From an uncultured Litoreibacter sp. (lineage in GTDB: Bacteria > Pseudomonadota > Alphaproteobacteria > Rhodobacterales > Rhodobacteraceae): a stretch of 64,000 nt of DNA. This document shows positions 18,516 through 28,739 of the stretch, piece by piece. Numbering within the stretch: the first letter of the stretch is position 1; every line of letters starts with the position of its first letter. The stretch is taken from the NCBI GenBank assembly GCA_947494435.1, contig CANLUY010000002.1:62001-126000 (forward strand). The letters run 5' to 3'. Below the pieces are notes generated by a model. It was not told the origin of the DNA and did no database searches. It saw only the letters and a program-made list of their open reading frames with translations. A program made the position numbers and the translations under genes.

Positions 18516-19219
18516 TGACTTATGTTATTGCGAAGCTTACGAAGTCTTGGAAAAAGCTGACAGCACCGATCCGCCGGGAAGATGGGGCCGTGATGATGGA
18601 AGCCGTCATCATGATGCCGCTCCTGGCTGGATTCTACTGTGCAACAGTCATTTGGTTTGACGCATACCGGCAAAAAACGCTCGTGATGAAGGCCAGCTAC
18701 GCGGTCAGCGACGTGTTGTCTCGGGAGACAGAAATCGACAACCAGTTCTTGGATGACATGCGAGATGTCCTGGACTACATGGTCCCAAGCCAAGCGGCCC
18801 CTAAGATGCGTGTGAGCCTTATTCACTATAACGCAAACGTTGCAAATGGTGCCAACAACTACAGATTGATGTGGTCCTACGGTCCAAACGATATGGCACC
18901 GCTGAAACAAGAGGACTTGGACGCTGACGTAAGTTGGATCCCGGTCATGGGCGACAACGACTCGGTTGTCGTAACTGAGACAGCAATGTTGTATCAGCCG
19001 ATCTTCAAAGTCGGTATTCCGAAGCAAATCTATCGCAATACGATTGTAACCCGGCCACGTTTTGCAGGGACACTTACGAACTCGAATTATCCGCCAGAGT
19101 TGTATGACAATTTCGACGTCGATGATGACGGGGACGGCGATTTGGTCGGGAACGAAACTGATCCGGATGATGGCGGTGACTCCGATCAGGCTGACGGACA
19201 CAACGGCAACAGCACCTAA
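18515..19219 (+). CDS. TadE/TadF-like pseudopilin with acidic EF-hand-like tail
   Basis: The 234-residue product has the same layout: EDGAVMMEAVIMMPLLAGFY with the conserved Glu and a hydrophobic helix. It ends in an acidic tail with DVDDDGDGDLVGNE, which reads like a Ca-binding loop (DxDxDG). The ATG at 18515 overlaps the upstream TGA (TGATG), giving translational coupling; a TTG one codon upstream is also possible. A terminator follows, closing a three-gene unit. The prepilin peptidase, ATPase and secretin genes of a full tad locus are not in the window. Confidence 0.75.
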   Translation: MTYVIAKLTKSWKKLTAPIRREDGAVMMEAVIMMPLLAGFYCATVIWFDAYRQKTLVMKASYAVSDVLSRETEIDNQFLDDMRDVLDYMVPSQAAPKMRVSLIHYNANVANGANNYRLMWSYGPNDMAPLKQEDLDADVSWIPVMGDNDSVVVTETAMLYQPIFKVGIPKQIYRNTIVTRPRFAGTLTNSNYPPELYDNFDVDDDGDGDLVGNETDPDDGGDSDQADGHNGNST

Positions 19220-19241
19220 GTGCTTCATGATATGCTATAAG

Positions 19242-19268
19242 AAAGGCGGCCCTGTGGCCGCCTTTTTC
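19242..19268 (+). terminator. Rho-independent terminator after the Tad-like genes
   Basis: AAAGGCGGCC (19242-19251) pairs with GGCCGCCTTT (19256-19265) around a CTGT loop and runs into a T tract, 23 bases after the stop. Confidence 0.9.
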
Positions 19269-19347
19269 GTTTTCGTCGGCAGAACATTGATCTTGAATGC
19301 ATCAGGTGATTGAGTGTGCATCGGACGGATAGAAGGTCTTGCGCGAT

Positions 19348-20601
19348 ATGGGATATAATGTTCTTGAAATTCTCAAGCAGGGCCTGACTGGTAACAAAGG
19401 ATGGGGGCCGGTTTGGCGGTCGCCCGAACCCAAGCTCGAGTATGACGCGATCATAATCGGCGGCGGTGGGCACGGGCTGTCTACAGCCTATTACCTAGCA
19501 AAAAACCATGGCCTGACCAATATTGCTGTGCTTGAGAAAGGTTATATCGGTTCCGGAAATATTGGTCGCAACACTACGATTGTGCGCGCCAATTATCTTC
19601 TGCCCGGCAACTCTGGATTTTACTCACATTCCCTGAAGCTCTGGGAAGGTTTGGAGCAGGAGTTAAACTACAACGTCATGATGTCCCAGCGCGGGGTCAT
19701 CATGCTGTGCCATTCCGACGGTCAGCGCGATGCCTTCGCACGGCGCGGCAATGCGATGATCAATCAGGGTGATGACGCGGAACTGTGGAGCCCCGAGCAA
19801 GTGCGCGCAAATATCCCTTTCCTTGATTTCGACAACACGCGCTTCCCGATCTATGGCGGCTTGATGCATTCACGTGGCGGCTCTGCTCGCCATGATGCGG
19901 TTGCTTGGGGATATGCGCGCGGTGCGGATCAGCTAGGCGTCGATCTGATCCAGAATTGCGAAGTCACCGGGATCGACATCGAAGGTGGGGTGGTCAAAGG
20001 CGTGCAAACGTCGCGTGGTCCAATTCGGGCCAAGAAGGTTGGGATTGTGACGGCAGGACGCTCTTCGCAGGTCGCGGCGATGGCGGGGCTGGAGGTTCCG
20101 ATTGAAAGTCACATCTTGCAGGCGTTCGTTTCGGAAGGGCTGAAGCCTGCAATTGATCACGTGATTAGCTACGGTATGGGACATTTCTATATCAGCCAAT
20201 CCGACAAGGGCGGCTTGGTCTTTGGAGGCGATTTGGATTTCTACGCCTCCTATGCGCAACGCGGCAACCTGCCGATGGTCGAACATGTGATGGAAGCCGG
20301 TATGACCTTGATGCCTGCCATCGGCAAAGCCAAGGTCCTGCGCAGCTGGGGTGGGATCATGGATATGACGCCAGACGGCTCACCCATCATCGACCGCACA
20401 GAAATCGACGGCCTCTATATGGACTGCGGCTGGTGCTATGGCGGCTTCAAAGCTGTGCCGGCCTCTGGCTGGTGCATGGCTCATCTGATGGCGGAGGATG
20501 CCCATCATGAGGTCGCCAAACGCTATACATTCGATCGCTTCCTGACAGGCGAGGGCCTGATGGATGAAGAGGGCACCGGCTCTCAGCATAATCTGCACTA
20601 G
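19348..20601 (+). CDS. soxB: Sarcosine oxidase beta subunit
   Basis: The beta subunit carries the covalent FMN and the substrate flavin site of heterotetrameric sarcosine oxidase, which converts sarcosine, tetrahydrofolate and oxygen into glycine, methylene-THF and hydrogen peroxide. The 417-residue product shows the FAD-binding motif IIIGGGGHGLSTAYYLAK and the late motif TPDGSPIIDRT with the DCGWCYGGFK segment. I took the ATG at 19348; a TTG three codons upstream is also in frame. It is first of the BDAG set, followed after 11 bases by soxD. Confidence 0.93.
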   Translation: MGYNVLEILKQGLTGNKGWGPVWRSPEPKLEYDAIIIGGGGHGLSTAYYLAKNHGLTNIAVLEKGYIGSGNIGRNTTIVRANYLLPGNSGFYSHSLKLWEGLEQELNYNVMMSQRGVIMLCHSDGQRDAFARRGNAMINQGDDAELWSPEQVRANIPFLDFDNTRFPIYGGLMHSRGGSARHDAVAWGYARGADQLGVDLIQNCEVTGIDIEGGVVKGVQTSRGPIRAKKVGIVTAGRSSQVAAMAGLEVPIESHILQAFVSEGLKPAIDHVISYGMGHFYISQSDKGGLVFGGDLDFYASYAQRGNLPMVEHVMEAGMTLMPAIGKAKVLRSWGGIMDMTPDGSPIIDRTEIDGLYMDCGWCYGGFKAVPASGWCMAHLMAEDAHHEVAKRYTFDRFLTGEGLMDEEGTGSQHNLH

Positions 20602-20612
20602 GGGGACTGGAC

Positions 20613-20873
20613 ATGCGTATCACTTGTCCGATCTGCGGAGAGCGTGACCGCCGCGAATTCTACTATATGGGTGCGGATGACTATCTGGACCGCCCCGCGG
20701 AAGGGGATGTGGAGGCGATGCATCGCTATCTGCACATCCGGTCGAACCCTGCCGGTGTGACGCGGGACCTGTGGCATCACGAGGCCGGGTGTTCTGCTTG
20801 GCTGGTGGTGGAGCGCAACGTTTCCACCCACGAGATTTTGAGGGTTGAGCTGGCATCTAAGGTGGTATCATGA
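20613..20873 (+). CDS. soxD: Sarcosine oxidase delta subunit
   Basis: The 86-residue zinc-binding subunit has CPICGERDRREF at the N-terminus and HHEAGCSAWL near the C-terminus; these supply the Cys/His ligands of delta. It is required for assembly of the tetramer. Its TGA overlaps the ATG of soxA (ATGA), so translation is coupled. Confidence 0.95.
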   Translation: MRITCPICGERDRREFYYMGADDYLDRPAEGDVEAMHRYLHIRSNPAGVTRDLWHHEAGCSAWLVVERNVSTHEILRVELASKVVS

Positions 20874-23797
20874 GGCTCGCGGGGAAGGGGTTGATTGACA
20901 GCACGAAAGAGGTCGCGTTCAGATTCAACGGCACAACCTATCGCGGGTTCAAGGGCGACACGATGGCGTCAGCATTGTTGGCCAATGATGTGAAGCTGGT
21001 TGCGCGGTCATTCAAATATCACCGCCCGCGCGGGATCATGTCGGACGGGTCGCAAGAGCCCAACGGTCTAGTCGAGCTTCATCGCGGCAATCAGATCACG
21101 CCCAATGTGCGGCTGACCCAGCAAGAGCTTCATGCAGGCCTCGATGCGCGCCCGCAGAATTATTGGGGTTCGCTGGAGTGGGACCTGTTGGAAATGAACG
21201 ACCTGCTGTCCCCGTTCCTATCGGCAGGGTTTTACTACAAGACCTTCATGTGGCCGAAGGCATTTTGGGAGAAGCTGTATGAGCCTGTCATCCGCCGTGC
21301 TGCGGGGCTGGGCAAACTGTCGATGCAGCCCAACTCGGACTATCACGAGAAGGCCTTTGCCTTTTGCGACGTACTGGTTGTGGGTGGCGGCCCGACAGGT
21401 TTGATGGCAGCCCTGACCGCGGCTGAGGCCGGGGCCGATGTGATTTTGTGCGACGAAGATTTCCTGATCGGCGGCCGGTTGAATGCCGAGACGTATGAGA
21501 TTGACGGCAAGCCCGGATCGGTCTGGGCGGCAGAGATGCACGCCCGTTTGGCTGGGATGTCCAATGTCCGCGTCATGACGCGAACCACGGTGACGGGCGC
21601 CTATGATGGCGGTACCTATGGAGCTGTGGAGCGCGTGTCGCATCACGTGGCTCATGCTGCCGGTGCGCCAGTTGAGACTTTCTGGCGCATCGTGGCCAAA
21701 GGCTGTGTCTATGCGGCTGGCGCAATGGAGCGGCCTATTGCGTTTCGCAACAATGACCGCCCCGGCGTGATGATGGCTTCAGCCATGCGCGGTTATCTCA
21801 ACCGCTACGGTGTCTCGCCCGGCAAGCGCGTGGTGATCTTAGGCAATAACGACGACACGTTCCGCACGGCCCATGATCTGGCCGCTGCCGGAGTGCATAT
21901 CGCGGCCTATGTCGACAGTCGCCATGATGCGCAGATCACGGGTGATTTCCCGATCTATACCGGGCGGGTCGTCTCGAATGTGAAGGGCAGGGCGACGATA
22001 GAAGGCGTGACGATCTCCAGCCACGATCATTCGGAGGATGTGATGGCCGATTGCCTCGGCATCTCCGGCGGTTGGAACCCGACTGTGCATCTGGCTTGTC
22101 ACATGAATGGGCGCCCGCAATGGAATGAAAGCATTGCAGGATTTATCCCGGTCCCCGGTATGGTGCCGGGTATGGAAGTGGCCGGTGCCGCGGGCGGTAC
22201 GTTCTCGACACATGGCTGTTTGAAGTCGGGCATTTTCCGCGCGAAAGAGGTATTGAAGGCGCAAGGGATCACTGCGCGTGCACCGAGAATGCCGCAGGCT
22301 GAGGACGCGCCTTACTTGATCAAGCCGCTTTGGGCAGTCCCAGGTAAAGGGCGCGCGTGGCTGGACTTTCAGAACGATGTGACCGTGAAGGATGTGAAGC
22401 TTGCAGCGCAGGAGAATATGCGCTCCGTCGAGCATATGAAGCGCTACACAACGCAAGGGATGGCGCCGGATCAGGGCAAGAACTCCAACGTCGGCGCGTT
22501 GGCCGTTCTGGCCGATGCAACCGGGCGCGAGATACCTGAGACCGGGACGACGACGTTCCGCCCACCTTATACGCCTGTGTCGATTGCCGCGATGGGGGCG
22601 TATGGGCAAGGCGACGGCTTCGCGCCCCAACGTTTCACGACCTCTGACGCCGAAAGCCGCCGCATGGGCGCGCCGATGATTGAGGCTGGGTTGTGGTACA
22701 GGCCATCCTATTTCCCCAAGGACGACGAAACACATTGGCGGCAATCCTGTGATCGTGAGGTCAAGATGGTGCGGTCAAGCGTTGGTATCTGTGATATCTC
22801 CACGCTCGGCAAGATCGACATCCAAGGCACTGATGCTGCAGCGTTTTTAGATTTCGTATACACCAACTCATTCTCGACTTTGAAGGTCGGACGTGGCCGC
22901 TACGGGCTGATGCTGCGCGAGGATGGGCATGTGTTGGATGATGGCACGACGGCGCGTTTGGCGGAGGATCATTTCGTCATGACCACCACCACGGCTGCGG
23001 CAGGTCTTGTGATGCGACATCTGGAGTTTGTCCATCAATGCTTGCGTCCTGATTGGGACGTGCGCTTCATCTCTGTGACAGAACAATGGGCGCAATTCGC
23101 GGTCGCGGGTCCAAGGTCGCGGGAGCTGTTGAACCGCGTGCTGGACAAAGATATCGACAATGACAGCTTTCCATTCATGGGCTGCGGTGAGGTGTCGGTT
23201 GAGGGCGTGAACGGGCGGCTGTTCCGTATCTCTTTTTCGGGCGAGCATGCCTATGAGATTGCGATACCAGCGCGTTACGGAGATAGCATTTTCAAAGCCT
23301 TACTGGCCGAAGCTAAAGTATTAGAGGGCGGTGCCTATGGCATGGAAGCGCTGAATGTGATGAGGATCGAAAAGGGGTTCATCACTCATGCTGAAATTCA
23401 CGGGCGCGTCACGGCTTATGACATCGGGATGGAGCGAATGATCGCGGCAAACAAGGACTGCATTGGTAAGACAGCTGCAATGCGGGAAGGACTTTGGGGT
23501 GATGAGCGTGAACAGCTGGTTGGTCTGCAACCGGTCGGCGCTGTGCGCGAGATGAACGCTGGCGCGTTCCTGTTCGAGACCGATGCGGAGGCTGTCAGTG
23601 CCAATCAGCAGGGCTACACAACCTCTGTCGGGTTCTCACCAGAGAAAGGCATGATAGGGATGGGATTTTTGAAGAACGGACGCAATCGCAAAGGCGAGAC
23701 CCTTAAATTGGTAGACCACATCAGAAATGTTGAGACATTGGTTGTGGTCAGCGATCTTGTTGTTTTTGATCCAAAAGGGGAAAAGGCACGTGGCTAA
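20870..23797 (+). CDS. soxA: Sarcosine oxidase alpha subunit
   Basis: The 975-residue subunit has an N-terminal 2Fe-2S-like segment, an NAD/FAD-binding region (VVGGGPTGLMAALTAAEAGA), and a C-terminal aminomethyltransferase-like half that handles tetrahydrofolate (FRISFSGEHAYEI, YGMEALNVMRIEKGFI). The usual length is close to 1000. The product works with beta, delta and gamma in choline/betaine/sarcosine breakdown. Its stop overlaps the start of soxG. Confidence 0.95.
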   Translation: MRLAGKGLIDSTKEVAFRFNGTTYRGFKGDTMASALLANDVKLVARSFKYHRPRGIMSDGSQEPNGLVELHRGNQITPNVRLTQQELHAGLDARPQNYWGSLEWDLLEMNDLLSPFLSAGFYYKTFMWPKAFWEKLYEPVIRRAAGLGKLSMQPNSDYHEKAFAFCDVLVVGGGPTGLMAALTAAEAGADVILCDEDFLIGGRLNAETYEIDGKPGSVWAAEMHARLAGMSNVRVMTRTTVTGAYDGGTYGAVERVSHHVAHAAGAPVETFWRIVAKGCVYAAGAMERPIAFRNNDRPGVMMASAMRGYLNRYGVSPGKRVVILGNNDDTFRTAHDLAAAGVHIAAYVDSRHDAQITGDFPIYTGRVVSNVKGRATIEGVTISSHDHSEDVMADCLGISGGWNPTVHLACHMNGRPQWNESIAGFIPVPGMVPGMEVAGAAGGTFSTHGCLKSGIFRAKEVLKAQGITARAPRMPQAEDAPYLIKPLWAVPGKGRAWLDFQNDVTVKDVKLAAQENMRSVEHMKRYTTQGMAPDQGKNSNVGALAVLADATGREIPETGTTTFRPPYTPVSIAAMGAYGQGDGFAPQRFTTSDAESRRMGAPMIEAGLWYRPSYFPKDDETHWRQSCDREVKMVRSSVGICDISTLGKIDIQGTDAAAFLDFVYTNSFSTLKVGRGRYGLMLREDGHVLDDGTTARLAEDHFVMTTTTAAAGLVMRHLEFVHQCLRPDWDVRFISVTEQWAQFAVAGPRSRELLNRVLDKDIDNDSFPFMGCGEVSVEGVNGRLFRISFSGEHAYEIAIPARYGDSIFKALLAEAKVLEGGAYGMEALNVMRIEKGFITHAEIHGRVTAYDIGMERMIAANKDCIGKTAAMREGLWGDEREQLVGLQPVGAVREMNAGAFLFETDAEAVSANQQGYTTSVGFSPEKGMIGMGFLKNGRNRKGETLKLVDHIRNVETLVVVSDLVVFDPKGEKARG

Positions 23798-24329
23798 GCT
23801 TGTCGCCAAATCCCCCTGTGCAGGGCTTCTACCTGTGACGCATGGCAGGGTGACACTGCGGGAATTGACCTTTGACCGGATCACGTCTGTGGCGCCCTTC
23901 AAGGGCAAGGAGAAGGTCGTTTCATCCGCGCTAGAGAAGGCTGTCGGCGCGGGCTTGCCGGATATTGGGCGGCTTGTCACAGGCCGTGAAGGTCAGATCT
24001 GTTGGACGCAGCAGGAACAGTATTTTGTGTTTGACGCGGAGCTGCCACGACTGAATGCGGCGGTAACGGACCAGTCGGATGCGTGGGCTTGTGTCGCACT
24101 TGAGGGCGATGGAACACGTGATGTCTTGGCACGGCTTTGCCCATTAAACTTTTGTGCGATGACCGAAGGTGATGTCGCGCGCTCGCTGATCGGACACATG
24201 TCCGCGATCATTATTTGGCGGTCTGATGGCTACGACCTCATGGTTTTTCGCGCCTTCGCACCGACCTTGGTGCATGAACTGGAAACGATAATGCGGTCCA
24301 TCGCGGCTCAAGCACAGATCGCCTCGTGA
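23790..24329 (+). CDS. soxG: Sarcosine oxidase gamma subunit
   Basis: The protein of about 179 residues resembles the gamma subunit (SPCAGLLPV start, ITSVAPFKGKE, LWxx-type ends), an aminomethyltransferase-related helper. I chose the GTG at 23790, which overlaps the soxA stop and follows AAAGG. A longer frame to 23727 would add a hydrophobic leader that overlaps soxA coding sequence and is unlikely. It completes the BDAG set. Confidence 0.85.
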   Translation: MAKLVAKSPCAGLLPVTHGRVTLRELTFDRITSVAPFKGKEKVVSSALEKAVGAGLPDIGRLVTGREGQICWTQQEQYFVFDAELPRLNAAVTDQSDAWACVALEGDGTRDVLARLCPLNFCAMTEGDVARSLIGHMSAIIIWRSDGYDLMVFRAFAPTLVHELETIMRSIAAQAQIAS

Positions 24330-24526
24330 AGTGTAACAATTTTCAGTTGGGAATGTACGGTGTTCAGGGGCTGGCTGTCGCGTTGATCTGTTACCTGATC
24401 GGTCCCGGTCTTGCGGCTAAATCCAGTGACCCAGTCCTGGTCGGACGTATCTTCAAATTTTTTGTGATCCTAACAGGTGGTGGCGGAGTTGTTTTACTGC
24501 TGATCGCATTTCTCCGGAAAAACTGA
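24326..24526 (+). CDS. Small two-helix membrane protein
   Basis: The 66-residue frame starts at a GTG that overlaps the soxG stop (GTGA) and encodes two hydrophobic helices (LAVALICYLIGPGL and FFVILTGGGGVVLLLIAFL). The coupled start suggests it is translated. An ATG at 24353 is an alternative. The function is unknown and it could be unrelated to sarcosine metabolism. Confidence 0.4.
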   Translation: MKCNNFQLGMYGVQGLAVALICYLIGPGLAAKSSDPVLVGRIFKFFVILTGGGGVVLLLIAFLRKN

Positions 24527-24583
24527 AGCCGAGAGTCGGTCGCTGGCTAGACTCTTCGCCCATGCGCTACGATATAGTATGGC

Positions 24584-26548
24584 ATGAGCCTGCCACCCGG
24601 ATTTCTTGACGAATTGAAAAGCCGCACTTCCATCGCGCAGGTGGTCGGGCGCAAGGTGATGTGGGATACGCGCAAATCTCAGCCGGGTAAGGGCGATATG
24701 TGGGCGCCATGCCCCTTCCATCAGGAAAAATCCGCGTCTTTCCATGTCGATGACAAGAAGGGTTATTACTATTGTTTCGGCTGTCACGCCAAGGGCGACG
24801 CGCTTGGGTTCATTAAGGAAACAGAAAACGTGTCCTTCATGGAAGCGGTGGAGATCATGGCGCGCGAAGCGGGCATGACCATGCCTGCGCGCGATCCAAA
24901 AGCGCAGGAAAAGCAGGATCGCCGCTCCGAGCTGGCCGATGTGATGGAGCAGGCTGTGCAGTTCTTCAAGCTGCAGCTGAAGACCAATGCAGGGACCGAC
25001 GCGCGGGAGTATTTGTCGAAGCGCAAGCTCGCTGGCGAAGCGCTGGACCGGTGGGAGATCGGGTTCGCACCCAATGGTTGGCAAGCGCTTTGGGATCATC
25101 TGACGGGCAAGAGCGTCAAAGAAGAGCTGATTTTGGCAGCTGGTCTGGCCAAGGCCTCCAATAAGGGCAAGAAGCCCTATGACACCTTCCGCAATAGGAT
25201 CATGTACCCGATCCGCGATGCACGCGGACGGTGCATCGCGTTCGGTGGTCGGGCGATGGACCCGGCTGATAATGCGAAATATCTGAACTCGCCCGAGACG
25301 GAATTGTTTGATAAGGGCCGCTCGCTCTACAACCATGGTCCTGCGCGTGAAGCGTCGGGCAAGGGCAACCAGCTGATCGTGGCCGAAGGCTATATGGATG
25401 TGATCGCACTTTCCGAAGCAGGGTTCGGTGCGACGGTTGCACCACTTGGCACGGCGGTGACAGAGATGCAGTTGCAGCTTTTATGGCGGATCGCGCCAGA
25501 GCCGATCATCATGCTGGATGGAGATACAGCAGGGCAGCGCGCTGCGTTGCGTTTGATTGATTTGGCTTTGCCGCTGATCGGACCGGGCCAGTCTTTGCGC
25601 TTCTGTATCCTGCCAGAAGGCCTAGACCCTGATGATCTGCTAAAAGAGAAGGGCGCCGGTGCAGTGCGCGAGCTGGTTGAGCGGGCCAAACCGCTGGTGC
25701 ATTTGCTATGGCAACGCGAAACTGACGGGCTGGTTCTCGACAGCCCTGAGCGTAAAGCGGCTTTGGATCAGTCGCTGCGTCAGGCACTTGGAAAGATCAA
25801 TGATGCAGGTCTGCGCAACCACTATGCCGCAGAGATCAAGTATCTCAGGTCGGAGCTCTTCGCGGCCCAACGCCCTAAGCGTGATAAGGGTGGGTGGCAG
25901 AAGGGCAACACCAAAAGCAGCAATTGGAAGGCGCGTGGCGGCTTCCCTGATCGCGGCGTTGCAGTCCCCTCGACCAAGAATTCGCTATTGGCCCAAAGCA
26001 CCGATGTCGAAGAACGAGTTCGCGAAGCAGTGATCCTCGCGATCCTCGTGAACCACCCAATGCTCGTCGGCCATTTCCTGTCCGATCTGGAGACACTCGA
26101 CCTGCATGGACCAGAGCATCGCGCATTGATGGCAGCCCTGCTGCGTCACGAAGAGGAGACCGACCGAGAGGTGTTGCGAAAAATTTTAGAGGCCGAACTG
26201 GGTCCGGCACCACTTGAAAAGCTATATTCCCTGCGCCATGTGCAGACTGTCCCCGCAACCAGAAGCGGGGCGGATGCAGAGCTGACCCGCATGACCTTGG
26301 CCGAAGAGCTGGCAAAATTGGAAGCACGGCGGGGCGTGCAGCGTGAAGTAGAGGAAGCCGTGGAAGACCTTGATGGCGTGGCGGATGAAGGTCTGACTTG
26401 GCGGGTCGGTCAGGCAGCGGTTGCACGAGAAGCCGCAGATCGAAAATCAATGAGCGACGACGAAGGTGACAGCGAGGACCGTGGCGCTATGTCAAATTAT
26501 CTGCAAAGCCTCATTGATGGTGAGGTTTGGGTAAAGAAAAGAAAGTAA
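24584..26548 (+). CDS. dnaG: DNA primase
   Basis: The 654-residue primase lays RNA primers for DNA replication. It has an N-terminal zinc-ribbon (CPFH at about 44-47 and CFGCH near 65), an RNA-polymerase domain, a Toprim core (VAEGYMDVIAL and LDGDTAGQRA), and a long C-terminal helicase-binding region. It is upstream of rpoD as in the classical macromolecular synthesis unit, but rpsU is absent. Confidence 0.97.
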   Translation: MSLPPGFLDELKSRTSIAQVVGRKVMWDTRKSQPGKGDMWAPCPFHQEKSASFHVDDKKGYYYCFGCHAKGDALGFIKETENVSFMEAVEIMAREAGMTMPARDPKAQEKQDRRSELADVMEQAVQFFKLQLKTNAGTDAREYLSKRKLAGEALDRWEIGFAPNGWQALWDHLTGKSVKEELILAAGLAKASNKGKKPYDTFRNRIMYPIRDARGRCIAFGGRAMDPADNAKYLNSPETELFDKGRSLYNHGPAREASGKGNQLIVAEGYMDVIALSEAGFGATVAPLGTAVTEMQLQLLWRIAPEPIIMLDGDTAGQRAALRLIDLALPLIGPGQSLRFCILPEGLDPDDLLKEKGAGAVRELVERAKPLVHLLWQRETDGLVLDSPERKAALDQSLRQALGKINDAGLRNHYAAEIKYLRSELFAAQRPKRDKGGWQKGNTKSSNWKARGGFPDRGVAVPSTKNSLLAQSTDVEERVREAVILAILVNHPMLVGHFLSDLETLDLHGPEHRALMAALLRHEEETDREVLRKILEAELGPAPLEKLYSLRHVQTVPATRSGADAELTRMTLAEELAKLEARRGVQREVEEAVEDLDGVADEGLTWRVGQAAVAREAADRKSMSDDEGDSEDRGAMSNYLQSLIDGEVWVKKRK

Positions 26549-26572
26549 ATAGCGGTAAACGAAACCCGCGTG

Positions 26573-26622
26573 CGAATCATTCCGATTCGCGATATTGATT
26601 CGGAAACGAATCGGACCGAATC
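26573..26622. repeat. Cluster of GATTCG/CGAATC repeats before rpoD
   Basis: Five copies of the hexamer GATTCG or its complement occur in 50 bases (26573, 26584, 26597, 26607, 26617). They permit alternative hairpins, for example CCGATTCG (26582-26589) with CGAATCGG (26607-26614), or GATTCG (26597-26602) with CGAATC (26607-26612). It lies 44 bases before the rpoD start, so it could be a leader structure, a weak terminator for dnaG, or a protein site. Confidence 0.55.
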
Positions 26623-26665
26623 ACTTCGCGACCCGTAGCCACATCGCGTTAGCAGGAGCACTCAC

Positions 26666-28642
26666 ATGGCCCCCAAAGACACAGACGACCAGAAGCAGGA
26701 ACGCGAAGACACCGCAGCAGGCCTCGATATGAGCCAGGCTGCGGTCAAGAAGATGATCGCTGAAGCGCGTCAGCGTGGATATATCACCTACGACCAACTC
26801 AATCAGGTTTTGCCACCTGATCAGGTCGCCTCCGAGCAGATCGAAGATGTGATGTCGATGCTTTCAGAGATGGGCATCAATATCATTGAGGAAGAAGAGG
26901 CCGAGGACGACAGTTCAAAAGAACTCGTCACCAAAGATGGACCGAAAGACATTGTGCTCGCTGGGTCGAACACGGAAGCGCTTGACCGGACAGACGACCC
27001 TGTTCGCATGTATCTGCGCGAAATGGGTTCAGTCGAATTGCTATCTCGCGAGGGTGAGATTGCGATTGCGAAACGCATCGAGGCGGGTCGCAAGACGATG
27101 ATCGAAGGGCTTTGCGAAAGCCCGTTGACATTCCAAGCGATCACAATCTGGCGTGACGAGCTTTTGTCCGAAGACATTTTGCTGCGCGACGTGATCGATC
27201 TTGAGACCACGTTCGGCAACCAAATGGATGAAGACGGGGACGAGACCGAAGCCGTTGCCGCAACACCAGGTGCGCCAGCCGCCGAAAACAAAGAAGAAAA
27301 GCAAGAGCTGGATGCCGATGGCAACCCCATCACGTCTGACGATGATGAGGATGATGAGGACGAACAGGCCAACCTGTCGCTCGCTGCGATGGAAGCAGCT
27401 TTGAAGCCTCGCGTTCTGGAGACATTGGACATTATTGCTGGAGATTACGAAAAACTGGCGGAAATGCAGGACCTTCGTATCTCTGCGGCGATCAACCATG
27501 ACGACACGTTCTCTAAAAAGGAAGAAGGCGCGTATCAGAAGCTGCGCCAAGAGATCGTTGATTTGGTGAACTCGCTTCACTTGCACAACAACCGTATTGA
27601 GGCCCTGATCGACCAGCTTTACGGCATCAACCGCCGCATCATGTCGATTGATAGCTCGATGGTGAAACTAGCGGACCAAGCTCGCATCAACCGCCGCGAG
27701 TTTATCGACGAATATCGCGGCTACGAGCTTGATCCCGGCTGGGTTGACAGAATTGCTGAGAAAACTGGCCGTGGCTGGGTCGCGCTGATTGAGCGTTCAC
27801 GCGAAAAAGTTGAGGATTTGCGGGCTGAAATGGCGCAGGTCGGCCAATATGTCGGCGTCGATATTACCGAATTCCGACGTATCGTCGCTCAGGTCCAAAA
27901 GGGCGAGAAAGAAGCCCGTCAGGCCAAAAAGGAAATGGTCGAAGCGAACTTGCGCCTCGTCATTTCGATTGCCAAGAAATACACGAACCGCGGCCTGCAA
28001 TTCCTTGATCTCATTCAAGAAGGTAACATTGGGCTGATGAAGGCGGTAGATAAATTCGAATATCGTCGCGGCTACAAATTCTCCACCTACGCAACATGGT
28101 GGATCCGTCAGGCGATCACGCGCTCGATTGCAGACCAAGCACGCACCATCCGTATTCCGGTCCATATGATCGAAACGATCAACAAGCTGGTGCGCACCGG
28201 TCGCCAGATGCTGCATGAAATCGGTCGCGAGCCGACGCCAGAGGAATTGGCTGAAAAGCTACAAATGCCTTTGGAAAAAGTCCGCAAGGTGATGAAGATC
28301 GCCAAGGAGCCGATTTCGCTGGAGACGCCGATTGGCGATGAGGAAGACAGCCAACTCGGCGATTTTATCGAGGACAAGAATGCAGTGTTGCCGCTGGATT
28401 CTGCCATTCAGGAAAATCTGAAAGAGACCACGACACGGGTTCTGGCTTCCCTTACACCACGCGAAGAACGTGTGCTGCGCATGCGTTTTGGTATCGGGAT
28501 GAATACCGATCATACGTTGGAAGAAGTTGGTCAGCAGTTCTCCGTCACGCGGGAGCGTATTCGCCAAATTGAGGCAAAAGCGCTGCGAAAACTGAAGCAT
28601 CCGAGCCGAAGCCGCAAATTACGCAGCTTTCTCGATCAATAA
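26666..28642 (+). CDS. rpoD: Primary RNA polymerase sigma factor RpoD
   Basis: The 658-residue sigma-70 has a 1.1 region (start to about 90), region 1.2 ([16 protein letters not shown]), an acidic non-conserved region (residues about 180-250), region 2 ([20 protein letters not shown] and [15 protein letters not shown]), region 3, and region 4.2 ([27 protein letters not shown]). This is the housekeeping sigma factor. It ends in a strong terminator. Confidence 0.98.
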   Translation: MAPKDTDDQKQEREDTAAGLDMSQAAVKKMIAEARQRGYITYDQLNQVLPPDQVASEQIEDVMSMLSEMGINIIEEEEAEDDSSKELVTKDGPKDIVLAGSNTEALDRTDDPVRMYLREMGSVELLSREGEIAIAKRIEAGRKTMIEGLCESPLTFQAITIWRDELLSEDILLRDVIDLETTFGNQMDEDGDETEAVAATPGAPAAENKEEKQELDADGNPITSDDDEDDEDEQANLSLAAMEAALKPRVLETLDIIAGDYEKLAEMQDLRISAAINHDDTFSKKEEGAYQKLRQEIVDLVNSLHLHNNRIEALIDQLYGINRRIMSIDSSMVKLADQARINRREFIDEYRGYELDPGWVDRIAEKTGRGWVALIERSREKVEDLRAEMAQVGQYVGVDITEFRRIVAQVQKGEKEARQAKKEMVEANLRLVISIAKKYTNRGLQFLDLIQEGNIGLMKAVDKFEYRRGYKFSTYATWWIRQAITRSIADQARTIRIPVHMIETINKLVRTGRQMLHEIGREPTPEELAEKLQMPLEKVRKVMKIAKEPISLETPIGDEEDSQLGDFIEDKNAVLPLDSAIQENLKETTTRVLASLTPREERVLRMRFGIGMNTDHTLEEVGQQFSVTRERIRQIEAKALRKLKHPSRSRKLRSFLDQ

Positions 28643-28649
28643 GAAAATC

Positions 28650-28675
28650 GGGCGCCGCAGGGCGCCCTTTTCTTT
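28650..28675 (+). terminator. Rho-independent terminator after rpoD
   Basis: GGGCGCC (28650-28656) pairs with GGCGCCC (28661-28667) around GCAG and is followed by TTTTCTTT. Confidence 0.92.
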
Positions 28676-28739
28676 GGTGCTGAAAAAACGCGCATCTGTG
28701 ATAAGCTACCCCTTGCTATAATCTGAGGGAGGCTTGTGG

